From NCBI RefSeq assembly GCF_964656455.1, contig NC_135726.1, positions 25,183,168 through 25,247,167 of the forward strand: DNA of 64,000 nt, in the 5' to 3' direction. Shown here one piece after another: positions 11,412 to 22,193 of the stretch. Every line of letters begins with the position of its first letter. Positions within the stretch are counted from its first letter, which is position 1. The position numbers and the translations under genes are program-made. The notes beneath the pieces were generated by a model. It was not told the DNA's origin and did no database searches. It saw only the letters and a list, made by a program, of their open reading frames with translations. Origin of the DNA: Halichoerus grypus. Its lineage: Eukaryota; Chordata; Mammalia; Carnivora; Phocidae.

Positions 11412-11849
11412 CTTAACACATCTATCTTATGTTACATAGAACATGTCTAGGATTTGCCCGTGAGCTTCAACCATGCATATATTCCAAAGCTTCTCAAATA
11501 GAAAAGTCCATTACTCAAACATTCCTACATTCATTTCTTGAATGATAAACATTTTTCTTTTTTTCTTTTCAGCTTTATTTGAATAGTAAATATATCTTGA
11601 CTTGTTTTTATGCGCCATACTGGTAACAACACATGCAGGCTTACAAATTAACCTTGGGGAAATAGGATAAATTAATCATGATGATGCTCAGTTATATGCA
11701 CTAACTAGGGAAAGTTGAGTGTGACGTAACTACAGAAAAGATTCCCTAATAAAATCCTCAGAGATCAGAGCATATTACCTAGGGAACATGACATTCAGGT
11801 CAATGTAGACAAATAGCAACTGTGTGATTAACTTAAAAGAGGAAAGGAA
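11412..11849. other. unannotated interval
   Basis: No recognised repeat or gene. A stretch near 11575-11600 resembles the start of an antisense L1 tail but cannot be extended. Confidence 0.3.
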
Positions 11850-12330
11850 AGAATGTACCAGACCAGGAATGGGGGGGGGAGGGGCAGGGACCCAGAATGT
11901 ACAAAGGCCTTGAGAAGAGAGAGAACATAAAACAAGTGGGGAGCTAAATGGAGTAATCTACTATATCTACAGTACAGGATGGGTCACTGACAAGGGACAC
12001 AAAGGATGAGATCAGAGGCATAAGCAGGGGATACATCATGAAGAACTTCACAAGCCCTATTGATGACTTCAGACATTGAACGCAAGAGGAGTTGGAGAAT
12101 CAGACTGACTTACTGGATTTCTGGGGTTGCAGTCTGGGCAATAGACTGGAGTAGGACAGGACTAGAAGTTGAGAGACTAATTAAGAGAGGCACAGGTTCA
12201 GAGGTCAGGAGGTGCTCTCTAGATCTGTCTGTAGAGCTGTTACTTAAGGCTCAAGGACAAGAACGGTACTAAGGAAATGAAGCAGAGATTCTGAAGCCCA
12301 GAGGGATCCCCTGAAAGGATTAGGTAAAGC
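11850..12330 (-). mobile_element. LINE L2 fragment (antisense)
   Basis: The plus strand carries the antisense L2 series: 'acaaaggccttgagaagaga', 'acaagtggggagctaaatgg', 'gatgagatcagaggcataag', 'agaacttcacaagcccta', 'gcagtctgggcaatagac'. A G-rich run (GGGGGGGGAGGGG) at about 11871-11884 is part of it. The 70-codon frame at 12060-12272 is inside this repeat. Confidence 0.6.
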
Positions 12331-12915
12331 AGAATGCAAAGGGAGCAAGAACAATGAAGATGGTGAGGGAAAGGGGGGAGTTGGTGAAAGGAGGCAATAT
12401 GGATCCAGATTCATGAGCACTGAGCAGGTACTAGCTGTTCTTTCAGGGCACTACGGACTCTCCGTGCCACAGCAGACCTTTAAAGAGGACAAACAGGGAT
12501 GAAGAGGACACTCATTTCATTTTTTTAAATACCACCTGTCATCAGTATCAAAAAATAGCTTGAAGGATTTAGGAGAGTTATATACACAGAAACACCACAT
12601 TTTGGGTGCAGTACCAAAGTTGATGAAAATACATTAGCTATTATGAATTAGCCTATCAGGGAACACACAGACAAATGTAAAATATTGAGTAGCCAGGGCT
12701 AATGAAAGGTTTGGTTCCAATTATCTAAATATTTGAACCTTGCATCTTAATGTGAGAGTGGAAAATAATAAAGTCCATGCAAATTAAGCATGTGAATGTA
12801 TGTAACTTATTAAGGTATGCTTTACTTTCTACAATAAAAATTGTCTGTGAATTGAATTTGGGGCTGTTAACCAAATGTTAAATACATTTTCTTGGTATGC
12901 AAGACTTCTGTCATT
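12331..12915. other. unannotated interval
   Basis: AT-rich toward the right end. No repeat family recognised before the L1 target-site duplication at 12916. Confidence 0.35.
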
Positions 12916-12933
12916 AATTAACCCTTTGGTAAG

Positions 12934-13226
12934 TTGAAAATAGAGATACCATACGATCCAGCAATTGCACTACTGGGTATTTACCCCAAAGATACAAATG
13001 TAGGGATCCGAAGGGGTATTTGCACCCCGATGTTTATAGCAGCAATGTCCACAATAGCCAAACTGTGGAAAGAGCCAAGATGTCCATCGACAGATGAATG
13101 GATAAAGAAGATGTGGTGTATATATATACAATGGAATATTATGCAGCCATCAAAAGGAATGAAATCTTGCCATTTGCAACAACATGGATGGAACTGGAGT
13201 GTATTATGTTGAGCAAAATAAGTCAA
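12934..13226 (+). pseudogene. L1 ORF2 C-terminal remnant
   Basis: Encodes the last part of the L1 ORF2 protein: a run beginning [19 protein letters not shown], then TPMFIAAMSTIAKLWKEP and STDEWIKKMWCIY, all standard for the ORF2 end. The frame then shifts after the TATATATACAATGG stretch, giving a spurious tail and early stop. The endonuclease and reverse transcriptase domains are absent, so this is a dead fragment. Confidence 0.9.
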
Positions 13227-13608
13227 TCAGAGAAAGACATGTATCAATGTATCATATGACCTCACTGATATGAGGAATTCTTAATCTCAGGAAACAAACT
13301 GAGGGTTGCTGGAGTGGTGGGGGCTGGGAGGGATGGGGTGGCTGGGTGATAGACACTGGGGAGGGTATGTGCTATGGTGAGCGCTGTGAATTGTGTGAGA
13401 CTGTTGAATCACAGACCTGTACCTCTGAAACAAATAATACATTATATGTTAAAAAAAAAAAAGAAGAAGAAGATAGCAGGAGGGGAAGAATGAAGGGGGG
13501 GAAATTGGAGGGGGAGACAAACCATGAGAAACTATGGACTCTGAGAAACAAACTGAGGTTTCTAGAGGGGAGGGGAATGGGGGGATGGGTTAGCCTGGTG
13601 ATGGGTAT

Positions 13609-13826
13609 TAAAGAGGGCACGTTCTGGGCGCCTGGGTGGCTCAGATGGTTAAGTGTCTGCCTTCGGCTGAGGTCATGATTCTAGGGTCCTGGGATCGAGT
13701 CCCGCATCGGGCTCCCTGCTCCTTGGGAGCCTGCTTCTCCTTCTGCTTCTCTCTCTCTCCCTCTCTCTGTCTCTCATGAATAAATAAATAAAATCTTAAA
13801 AAAAAAAAATAAAGAGGGCACGTTCT
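13609..13826 (+). mobile_element. SINEC element inserted in an L1 3' UTR
   Basis: Starts GGGCGCCTGGGTGGCTCAG at 13626 and ends in AAATAAATAAAATCTTA plus an A run. The exact 17-bp target-site duplication TAAAGAGGGCACGTTCT at 13609-13625 and 13810-13826 is L1 sequence, which proves the SINE landed after the L1. Confidence 0.97.
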
Positions 13827-13945
13827 GCATGGAGCACTGGTTGTTATACGCAAACATGAATCATGGAACACTACATCAAAAACTAATGATGTAATGTATG
13901 GTGATTAACATAACATAATAATTTTAAAAAATTAACCCTTTGGTA

Positions 13946-14370
13946 TTATAAATACTCTTCATTCACACCCTCCCATGCAGATTGATCAGACCAACATACT
14001 GTGTGTGGGGGGGGGGGTTGTTTTCTTACAGCAGAGAACCATCTTTGAAGGGTTCTTATAATTCTTGGGAGGTACATAACTTCCAAATCCAACATTCTGT
14101 AACTCTAAACTAGTCACTGTCTCCTTTGATGACATAATGATGACATAATCTTTATTCTATTGCCTTAAAATATAAAACATTTCAATAAGGTTTAAGAGTT
14201 AAATCTCATAGATTTTGACATGGCACCACATAGACAAAAACAACAGATGTGAAGTGTTTAACCGAGGAAACCACCATGAATTTGGATAAATTTCAAACAT
14301 TTCCTTATTTTTGCTTTATTGATATTTGCTGTATTTTTCTTTTCAAAGCTAAAATAGGAGGCACACATCA
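13946..14370. other. unannotated interval
   Basis: Contains a G run (about 10 G) at 14008-14017 and an 11-bp tandem duplication TGATGACATAA at 14127-14137 and 14138-14148. No repeat family or gene recognised. Confidence 0.35.
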
Positions 14371-14850
14371 TGTCTGTACTGAGTTGAACAATGTCCCCTC
14401 AAAATGCATGTTCACCCAGAATCCCAGAATCTGACCTTATTTGGAAACAGGGTCTTGGCAGATGTAGTCTGTCAAGTTAAGGTGAGGTCGTATGTATTAG
14501 GGTGGCTCCTAGGGACTGATGTATTTATAAGAAGGAAATTCGGACATAAACACATAGAGAGGAGAATGTCATGTGAAGACACACAGAGAGAACGTCATAT
14601 AGCAATGGGGACAAAGGCTAAAGTGATGCATCTACAAACCAAGGAATGCCAAGATTGCAGGCAACCACCAGAAACTAGGAAGGGACAAGGAAGGAAGACC
14701 CCTAACGTCCTTGGAGACAGAAATAGTCCTACCAACACCTTGATTTCAGACTTCTAGCCTCCAGAACTAGAATAAGACACAGAAATTTCTGTTGTTTTAA
14801 GCCACTCATTTTGAGGTAATTTGTTACAACCACACTAGGAATCTAATACA
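14371..14850 (+). mobile_element. MaLR-type (MLT1-like) solo LTR
   Basis: Starts TGTCTGTACTGAGTTGAACA and ends AGGAATCTAATACA, the TG...CA ends of a mammalian MaLR LTR. Inner landmarks include 'aatgtcccctcaaaatgcat', 'accttgatttcagacttcta', 'gcctccagaactagaataag' and 'tttctgttgttttaagccac'. About 480 bp with no internal retroviral genes beside it, so it is a solo LTR. The 117-codon frame at 14404-14757 lies within it. Confidence 0.8.
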
Positions 14851-15190
14851 ATTTCTTTTTACCACTGTATTGAATCAGTTGAATAACCATATGCTAAAAC
14901 GTCTGGAAGTACCCATTGTCCGGACTTGGAAAACTAACCTCGAGAGTCTACTGGATGGAAACTATAGTGGAGAAGAGAACCCTAATCACAGTTTTAATTC
15001 CACCCAAATGAAATTTTGGCTCAATGTGCATTTTCTTACTCCCTCCATCCTTAAACAACAACAACAAAATGATGTTCTTAATTAGAATCTGAAAAGTTAT
15101 CAGTTGTGCCGAAAGAGTCTCATCCTAAAACCTGAAGAAGTCAGGTTGAAAATACAACAGGGAAATTCTTCAGTCCCCATCATAAGAGAT
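14851..15190. other. unannotated interval between two LTRs
   Basis: About 340 bp separating two MaLR-type LTRs in opposite orientation. It shows no retroviral gag, pol or env similarity that I can see, so the two LTRs are not an obvious provirus pair. Confidence 0.35.
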
Positions 15191-15829
15191 TTGTATTAAC
15201 TTTCTATTGCTGCCATAACAAATTACCACAAATTTAGTGGCTTAAAACAACACCTATTTATTATATCATGGTTCTATAGAACAGAAATCTGGTGGGCTCA
15301 GCAGGTTGCTCTGCTTAAAGTCTCAGAAGACCAGAATCAAGGTGTTGGCAGGTCTGTGTTCCCTTCTGGAGGCTCTAGGAGAGAATTTGTTTCCAGGTTT
15401 ATCGGTTGTTGACTGAATTCAGTTCCATTCAGTTGTAGATCTGAGGTGCTGTTTTCTTGGTGGCTGTCAACTGGAGACCATCCTTAGATCCTAGAGGCCT
15501 TTCTCCAGTCCTTGCATGTGGCCCCCAGTATGTCAGAACCAGCAAAGTTGAGAAAAATTCTTCTAACAACTATCCATCTCTTCTGCCTCCTCTTCTTCCA
15601 CAACATCTCTCTGACTGGCTCTTCTGAATTCCTCTTCTATTTACTTTTAAGGGCTCATGTGCTTACTGATACTCCATGATAATCTTTCTATTTCAAGATC
15701 AGCTGATTAGTAATCTTAATTCTACTTATAAAACCCCTTCACAGCAGTACCTAGATTAGCATTTAATTGAATAACCAGAGGATAGGCATCTTGGGGGATA
15801 TCTTCAGAATTCTGCCTGCCACCATATTT
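15191..15829 (-). mobile_element. MaLR-type (MLT1-like) LTR, antisense
   Basis: Antisense landmarks: 'tgtattaactttctattgct', 'gccataacaaattaccacaa', 'tttagtggcttaaaacaaca', 'atcaaggtgttggcaggtct', 'ccttctggaggctctagga', ending 'cagaattctgcctgccacca'. This is the complement of a TG...CA LTR of about 635 bp. It ends a few bases before the next L1 insertion. Confidence 0.75.
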
Positions 15830-16853
15830 AAAATGACTCATTCAGGAGAGAAGATATTCACAAATGAATGGCTATTATCCAAAATCTATAAAGAACTTAT
15901 CAAACGCAACACCCAAAAACAAAAAAAATCCAGTCAAGAAATGGACAGAAGACATGAACAGATATTTCTCCAAAGAAGACATACAAATGGCCAATAGACA
16001 CATGAAAAAATGCTCAACATCACTCAGCATCAGGGAAATACACATCAAAACCACAATGAGATACCACCTCAAACCAGTCAGAATGGCTAAAATTAACAAC
16101 TCAGGAAACAACAGGTGTTGGTGAGGGTGCAGAGAAAGGGGAACCCTCTTACACTGTTGGTGGGAATGCAAACTGGCACAGCCACTCTGGAGATTCCTCA
16201 AAAATTGAAAAATAGAACTACCCTATGACCCAACAATTGCACTACTAGGTATTTAACCAAAGGATATAAACATAGTGATTTGAAGGGGCACCTGCACCCC
16301 AATGTTTATAGCAGCAATATCCACAATAACCAAAATATGGAAAGAGCCCAGATATCCATTGACAGATGAGTAGATAAAGAAGATGTGGTGTATATATACA
16401 TAATGGAATATTACTCAGCCATCAAAAAGAATGAAATCTTGCCATTTGCAATGACATGGATGGAACTAGAGGGTATTATGCTAAGCAAAATATGCCAGTC
16501 AGAGAAAGACAAATACTATATTATTTCACTCATATGTGGAATTTAAGAAACAGAACGGATGAACTTAGGGGAAGGGAAGGAAAAATAAAATAAGATAAAA
16601 ACCAAGAGGGAGGCAAACCATAAAAGATTCTTAACTATAGGAAACAAACTGAGGGTTGCTAGAGGGGAGGTGGGTGGGGGGATGGGGTAATTGGGTGATA
16701 AGCATTAAGGAGGGCCCTTTGATGAGCACCGGGTATTATATGTAAGTGATGAATCACTAAATTATACCCCTGAAACTAATAATACACTATATGTTAACTA
16801 AATTGAATTTAAATAAATTTTTAAAAATAAAGAAAGAAAATGACTCATTCAGG
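15830..16853 (+). mobile_element. 5'-truncated L1 with exact TSD
   Basis: A near-1-kb L1 3' portion flanked by the exact 17-bp duplication AAAATGACTCATTCAGG at 15830-15846 and 16837-16853. It starts in ORF2 ('ggctattatccaaaatctat'), runs through the 3' UTR ('cagaacggatgaacttaggg', 'gagggttgctagaggggagg') and ends AATTTAAATAAATTTTTAAAAATAAAG. The clean ends show insertion by target-primed reverse transcription. Confidence 0.97.
15847..16230 (+). pseudogene. L1 ORF2 C-terminal remnant
   Basis: Frames at 15767-16124 carry the ORF2 C-terminal region: [18 protein letters not shown], then the [19 protein letters not shown] block and the [20 protein letters not shown] block that precede the ORF2 end. 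The frame changes more than once and stops appear. No endonuclease or reverse transcriptase region is present. Confidence 0.88.
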
Positions 16854-17712
16854 TAGGCTTCATGAGCCATGCCATGAGCAGATTCCTCACATGATGAAAG
16901 CTGTGCTATCTTGTGGTTGGTCAGGCTGGTGGGTCTGAATATCCTTGGAAATCCTGGATTCCAGCAGAATTAATGCAATCCCACTATATTCTGCCCAAGA
17001 GTTCCCTCCTAAGTACCCCCAGGGCTCTATCTCAGTCCTTTTTCACACTGGAGCTTCAAGTAATCTATCATCTATAAAAATACAATAAACTAAGAAAATA
17101 ACTAAACAAAAAAAGGCGGTGGGTAATTTTCTGCAAACCTAATATGATACAGTTAGGCAGCATGCTCTCATTTCTGGATCATAGAGGTGACTGATCTGAA
17201 TGCGGGGTTCTGGTTTCCTTTCTGATACATTGGGAACTCACACTAATAGAAGGAGCCTGGGTGCTGAGAAAAGAAGAAAACCCAATTTGTGCACTCAGGT
17301 TTGTTACTACTTAACTGCAATTATGCTTTCAAGACAGTGTTGCTTTAAGAACCACCCCTTTAATTTCTTAGACTTTGAAAACCTTCTGGTAGAGTAATTG
17401 CCTGACACAGAACACCTAGGAGGCAAATTGAAATAAAAAGCCTCTTACTGAGTGGGAAAAAAGAAAGTATTAAATGCTTGATTAGAAGTTCTATTTCACT
17501 AACAGTGAATGCAAAAAAAAAAAAAAAAAAAAAAAGCCAGATAAATCCTCCTATCTCATATCATGTCTTCTCTGTCATTAGGGAACATGCAAATTCCCAG
17601 TCCACACTGGGTATCCCAAAGTGGCTTTGAAATTCCATTTTCCTTACTGAAAACAAGGAAAGGTAATTGATTCATTTGTTCTGTTGAGTATTATAATGTT
17701 CCAACTTCGTAT
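16854..17712. other. unannotated interval with an A run
   Basis: No repeat family recognised. A 23-base A run at 17513-17535 could be a retroposon tail, but what precedes it is not a SINEC or an L1 that I recognise. Confidence 0.35.
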
Positions 17713-17905
17713 CATGTAAAGATTTTGAGCCTGACATACCTGGGTTCTCTCACTTTCCACCATTAAAACCTTAGGTAACCATCTGAGCCTCAGATTTCTC
17801 AACTATGATACGGAAATGAAAACATCCATTTCTTGGGTAGTTAAGAGAAAACACAGAAAATTATCTGGCACATGGTAGATGCTCAAACATTAAATCTCTT
17901 TTCCC
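17713..17905 (+). mobile_element. MIR SINE
   Basis: Sense MIR order: 'gagcctgacatacctgggtt', 'aaaaccttaggtaaccatct', 'gagcctcagatttctcaact', 'ttatctggcacatggtagat', 'gctcaaacattaaat'. Ancient and diverged, but covers most of the consensus length. Confidence 0.75.
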
Positions 17906-18650
17906 TCTTTTCCTGTCTCCTTGTTTATGTTCTAGTTAATCTCTGGCTTGTGCTTGCAGGAGTATCACAAACAGATTATAAATCCTCTAAAACCAATGGG
18001 ATTCCATGAGAAGATTCTTCGACTGGCATTGAGGAGATTTAGGCCCAGGAGTGCAAAAGTGAACTTGAATAAGCCAACTGCCCTCTCTGTTGCAATTTCC
18101 ACCTGTATGAAAGGTTCTTTAACCACACAGATTGCCTAGCTCTAAAATGTCATGTTAACACCTATTTTTCACCTCTTTAAAGGCCCTACTGGGCAGGAAG
18201 TAGGTATTCAATTAATGCATGCTGACTGCTTGCTGAATGAATGTACTCAATATGATAAGCTTAGTGGCAATAGATGCTTGGGTAGTAATGAGACTAGATT
18301 CAAGGCAAATTATTCTTAATTTTAACAAAGTATTTCTAAGAGAATTTGGAAGCAAAACAACATTTCTCCTCGGGAGTTCAAAGGCAGTAAATGGTGGCTA
18401 ATGGGCAATCTTCTCATAAAGTAGATTTGGATTCAGCCCAGCATCTCTGGCTTCTTTCTGCTCTAAATGATGTTATTGATTTATTTTGCACTTTGGAGTT
18501 GGATTGCTACTCATCATGGGGAATTGCTATGAGGAAACAATGGAGAATTCCTAAAGTTTATGAAATCTTACAAAGTTCTTATAGACCATGATCTCTCATG
18601 AACTTCTGAGATGGTAACTAGCATATGTAGTGTATTTTCTTGGGTTGTCT
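17906..18650. other. unannotated interval
   Basis: No repeat recognised except a possible scrap of an L2-like tail around 18170-18245 ('tgcttgctgaatgaatgtac'). Two frames of 63 and 66 codons without known motifs. Confidence 0.35.
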
Positions 18651-18654
18651 TTTT

Positions 18655-19172
18655 TTTCACTGAGTTTTAATTTACATAACAATAAATGTTCATATTTTAA
18701 GTGTACATTTTGACATATTTTGTTGTGACAAAATATACATCTTCACAAGTACCATCCCATCACCCCCAAAGTTCCCAGTGCACCTTTCTAGTCAACTTTC
18801 CCCCCAAAGACAACTACTGCTCCTCACATTAGCTTAGTTTTGTCTGTTCCAGAAACTCATATACAGTATTTACAATAGGCAATGTTAATGTCTGACTTCT
18901 TTCACTCAACAGAATGTTTTGAGATTTATCTATGTTGTGTACCTCAGAAGTTCATTTCTTTTTATTGCTGACGAGTGTTCTATTGTGAGAAAATATCACA
19001 TTTTGTATGTCCAGTCATTTGTTCATGGACATTTGAATTGTTTCCGATTTTAGGCTTTTATGAATAAAGCTATGATGAAAATTGTGCTCAGTGTGGGCAT
19101 ATTTTGTATTTCTCATTGGTAAATAAACAGAAATAAAATTTCTGGATCAATGGGTTGGATATATGTCCCAAT
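18655..19172 (-). mobile_element. old L1 (L1M-like) 3' end, antisense
   Basis: Antisense L1 end pattern: 'ttgtgacaaaatatacatct', 'catcacccccaaagttccca', 'ttctttcactcaacagaatg', 'tgttcatggacatttgaatt', 'gtttccgattttaggctttt', 'agaaataaaatttctggatc'. Diverged and without open frames, so an old copy. Confidence 0.7.
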
Positions 19173-19234
19173 GCATTCTTGTTCTTTTATTCCTGAAGGT
19201 AAATTATTAATTTATTATTATTAATCTCCAAAAA

Positions 19235-19313
19235 TATGCAATGTGGATCTAGCACTCACTCACTTGTGCCAGGATCAGGAATAAGTTTTCTGCATGCATT
19301 ATTTCATTTAATC
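19235..19313 (-). mobile_element. MIR SINE, left part, split by SINECs
   Basis: Antisense MIR 3' section 'ttctgcatgcattatttcat' leading to the SINEC insertion site. The rest of the MIR resumes at 19691, showing it was intact before the two SINECs arrived. Confidence 0.6.
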
Positions 19314-19514
19314 TTTTTTTTTTAAGATTTTTTATTTATTCATTTGAGAGAGAGAGAGAACAAACAGGGGGTAGGGTAGGAGGGAGAGGGAGAAGCAGAC
19401 TCCCCGCTGAGTGGGGAGCCCTACATGGGGCTCAATCCGAGGGCCTGGGATCATGACCTGAACCGAAGGCAGACGTTTAACTGACTGAGCCACCCAGGTG
19501 CCCCCTCATTTAAT
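19304..19514 (-). mobile_element. SINEC element, first of a head-to-tail pair
   Basis: Minus-strand copy with a T run from 19314 and head complement CCACCCAGGTGCCCC ending near 19505. Flanked by TCATTTAAT at 19304-19312 and again at 19506-19514. The same 9 bp recurs after the next SINEC. Confidence 0.93.
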
Positions 19515-19703
19515 GTTTTTTTTTTAATTTATTCATTTGAGAGAGAGAGAGAGAAGGGAGGGGGAAGGGTAGAGGGAGAAGCAGACTCCCTGCTGAGCAG
19601 GGAGCCCAACGTGGGGCTCAATCCCAGGACCTGAGATCATGACCTGAGCCAAAGGCAGATGCTTAACCATCTGACCCACCCAGGTGCCCCGCCCTCATTT
19701 AAT
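19506..19703 (-). mobile_element. SINEC element, second of a head-to-tail pair
   Basis: T run from 19516, GAGAGAGAGAGAGAAGGGAG body, head complement CACCCAGGTGCCCC ending 19690. Flanks TCATTTAAT at 19506-19514 and CTCATTTAAT at 19694-19703. It differs from its neighbour at many sites (for example GGGAGGGGGAAGGGTAGAGG), so it is a separate insertion rather than a recent duplication. Confidence 0.92.
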
Positions 19704-19855
19704 TTTAACAGAACCTTACAATTATCATCATTTACAAAGACCCTAGGAGATTAATAAGGGAAGCCATTGTTAATCTTGTATAAGATTAGGACCCAATAGA
19801 AAGTAACTCCAAAACCTGCATTCTTACCCATTTTACCATACTATCTCCTTTCACC
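19691..19855 (-). mobile_element. MIR SINE, right part
   Basis: Continuation of the antisense MIR cut at 19304: 'acaattatcatcatttacaa', 'agaccctaggagattaataa', 'cattcttacccattttacca'. Together the halves span most of a MIR. Confidence 0.6.
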
Positions 19856-20140
19856 AAGTTTTATCTTCTCAGCAAGACAAACTACTGAGTCTTTGGGGCA
19901 AAACAATGAGTGCCCTCCTAAGTAGAAATGTTTCATCTCCTAGAGCCTCCAAATGGAAGGTGCCAAGGAATCTGACTTGTGAAGAGTTATTCACTCCCTC
20001 AACTATTATGGTTACCAAGTGAGAAAGTGTTAATAGCTCTCAGTAGACAACACCCTCTAACAAAAGTGAAATTTACAATTAAGTAATCTTGACTGTAAAT
20101 CATCTATAACCAAGAACACCATCTCCATAGGATAAATTAG
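19856..20140. other. unannotated interval
   Basis: No repeat or gene recognised in about 285 bp between a MIR and a MER5-like element. Confidence 0.3.
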
Positions 20141-20330
20141 TACTAGTTCACAATCTTTAGAGTATGTCAAAATCACTTAGAGGACTTGTTAAAATACATA
20201 TTTCTGGTTCCCACTACCAGAATTTCTAACTCAGTAAGTCTGGGATAGAGCCTGAGATTTTGCATTTTTAACAAGCTCCCAAGTAATATTGATGCTGCTG
20301 GTTCTCAGACCACACTTTGTGTAGCACTGG
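20141..20330 (+). mobile_element. MER5A-like hAT-Charlie MITE
   Basis: Landmarks 'atcacttagaggacttgtta', 'aaatacatatttctggttcc', 'actaccagaatttctaactc', 'gagattttgcatttttaaca', 'agctcccaagtaatattgat' and 'tgctggttctcagaccacac' follow the MER5 order. It is a non-autonomous DNA transposon with no coding capacity. Confidence 0.75.
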
Positions 20331-20553
20331 GCCAAATTATCTATATCACTGTAATAAATCTCTGCTGAGAAACTCAGTTTTAGTTGGAGAAGGTGACTAA
20401 GAAGATTATCCAGCCAATTAACAGTAGGCCCGGAACTAGAAGGTAATCCTTAGAGTCTTGACTCTCTGTCACTGGCACCCAAAATTGGAATTTCAAGAAC
20501 CAATTAAATTGCAAAGTTAAATGAGAATGATGTTGATCTGCCTCAATATTTTG

Positions 20554-20635
20554 AGATGGATAGATAGATGATGATGGAGATAGGCAAGATGATGATGGAG
20601 ATCGGACATAGGTTGGTAGGTAGATAGAATGATAC
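20554..20635. repeat. GATA/GATG-rich microsatellite with a 16-bp duplication
   Basis: A cluster of GATA, GATG and GGTA units. The 16-mer AGATGATGATGGAGAT occurs exactly at 20566-20581 and 20587-20602. Likely slippage-generated. Confidence 0.8.
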
Positions 20636-21720
20636 CATCTCAGAATGTGTACCTTTCAAATGAAGCAAAAATCATTTTGAGAAAAAAATCACTACCTTGC
20701 TCTTACTTTTATGCTTTCACCACAAAAGAGGGAAACCTTCAAGGGAATTCAGTGTTCTATGGGGCTATACATTATTCCTTTCTGAAACACTTTTTCAGTG
20801 GTCATATAGACCCCAGCTCTACACAGACCCTTCATCTAATTTCCAGACTGTTTAATTTTTTTACCAAAGCAAAAGTTTGGCAAATTATTTGATTAACTTA
20901 ACCTCATTCTTCTTTGTCACTAGAACAGATCTCTAATTTGTTCTATGTCTCCGCTGCCAAACACCACTTCAGAAACACCTTGATCCTGATAAATGGTTTC
21001 CTTAAATGCCTTAAAAGTATTATTAGCATAGATGTTGTTTGATTCTGATCTCCAACTCTTTGAGAGCCACCGGGGTGGGAATCATGATCCAGAGTGGGAG
21101 GGAATTGTCATGCCCTCGGGCAAAGTGTGAGATTAGTATGCAGAACTAGTATTGGTGACTCTGAATTTTTAAGGTCCTTTTCCTTTTTCTTCTATTTTTC
21201 CATTTTCAGGTTCCCAAAGGAGAGCTCAGTTATTCACTGTTACAAAAATGGCCATTGATCATCTTGAAAATCCAGGGAAGAAAAAAAAAAGTAACAATAC
21301 TGACTGCTCAGCCCCTTAAATAGTCAGCTTTTTATTAATAGATATAATTGTTTTTCACACCTTACTAAATAACATGAAAAGCAGAAAAGAAACAGTATTA
21401 TTGGTGATTTTTAATCAAGTTTCTGTAAGTCTCAGTTATAAAGTAATTACTCAAACAAATGAAGGAAGACAGCATAATCCATAACTGCACTAAATATCTA
21501 TTGAAGGAATAATGTCTCGTTTTAAGATTAAGTACATAAATGATATACAATTCAAGTAAAGCATCTTTTTTATGAACTTTACCACTTCATAAAAAACAAA
21601 TCACAAGTAATTCTATTTAATGATTAGATGTTATATACAAAATAATGCACCATTACTATTTCTAATATCTTTAGCATTAGGATGGATTACATTTGTTAAT
21701 ATTAATATTATTACTAAATA
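20636..21720. other. unannotated interval
   Basis: About 1.1 kb with no recognised repeat. The 87-codon plus frame at 20629-20892 has no motif I recognise, no upstream promoter or splice context that I can defend, and starts in the microsatellite edge. Confidence 0.4.
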
Positions 21721-21724
21721 TAAC

Positions 21725-21935
21725 AATAGCTCACACTTTTTCTGTACAAAGCATTTTTTGCAGCACTACTGAAGTTAATCCACACAACCCCAGTGTTAGA
21801 TTCTCTTCGTTTCTTTTTTAAGAAAGTGAGGCCAAAACAGTTTAAAGACCTAAGTGTCAATCAGTCGGTAACTAGAAGACTTGCCTAGGAATTAAGTTCC
21901 TGTCTGCCTGACTCCAAAATCCATGCTTCTAGTCC
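21725..21935 (-). mobile_element. MIR SINE (antisense)
   Basis: Antisense MIR blocks: 'gttaatccacacaaccccag', 'aagaaagtgaggccaaaaca', 'aatcagtcggtaactagaag', 'gcctgactccaaaatccatg', 'cttct'. Spans most of the element. Confidence 0.7.
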
Positions 21936-21968
21936 CCCCCCCGACACTACTACCAGCTAAGGTTCAAA

Positions 21969-22193
21969 GATAGCACACTTGATGGCACCTGGGTGGCTCA
22001 GTTGGTTAAGCTTCTACCTTCGGTGGCTCAGGTCATGATCCCAGGGTCCTGGAACCCAGCGCTGAATTGGGCTCCCTGCAGGGGGGGAGGGGTGCCCTGC
22101 TTGTCCCTTTCCTTCTGCCCCTCCCCCACCTCCCCCCACTCCTGCTCATGCTCTCTCAAATAAATAAAATTTTTTTTAAAAAAGGGCGCCTGG
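21969..22193 (+). mobile_element. SINEC element, first of a tandem pair, internally altered
   Basis: Head GGCACCTGGGTGGCTCAGTT at 21984, then TTCGGTGGCTCAGGTCATGA with an inserted repeat of 'ggtggctc', and a GC-rich GGGGGGGAGGGG disruption in the middle before the AAATAAATAAAATT tail. The left target-site duplication GATAGCACACTTGA (21969-21982) is not repeated after this copy but after the next one. Confidence 0.9.

Larger units (their letters stand above)
12916..13945 (+). mobile_element. 5'-truncated L1 with TSD, split by a SINEC
   Basis: A carnivore-type L1 3' end with exact 16-bp target-site duplications AATTAACCCTTTGGTA at 12916-12931 and 13930-13945. The body starts inside the end of ORF2 and continues through the 3' UTR ('ctctgaaacaaataatacat', 'gagaaactatggactctgag'). 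A SINEC at 13626 interrupts the 3' UTR, with the L1 resuming at 13827. The copy is too short to be mobile. Confidence 0.95.

Noticed and set aside
14404..14757. 117-codon plus-strand open frame
   Set aside because: It lies within a MaLR-type LTR and reads through LTR landmarks; no gag, pol or other motif.
14371..15829. Two LTRs as the ends of one provirus
   Set aside because: They are in opposite orientation, differ in sequence, and the 340 bp between them show no retroviral genes.
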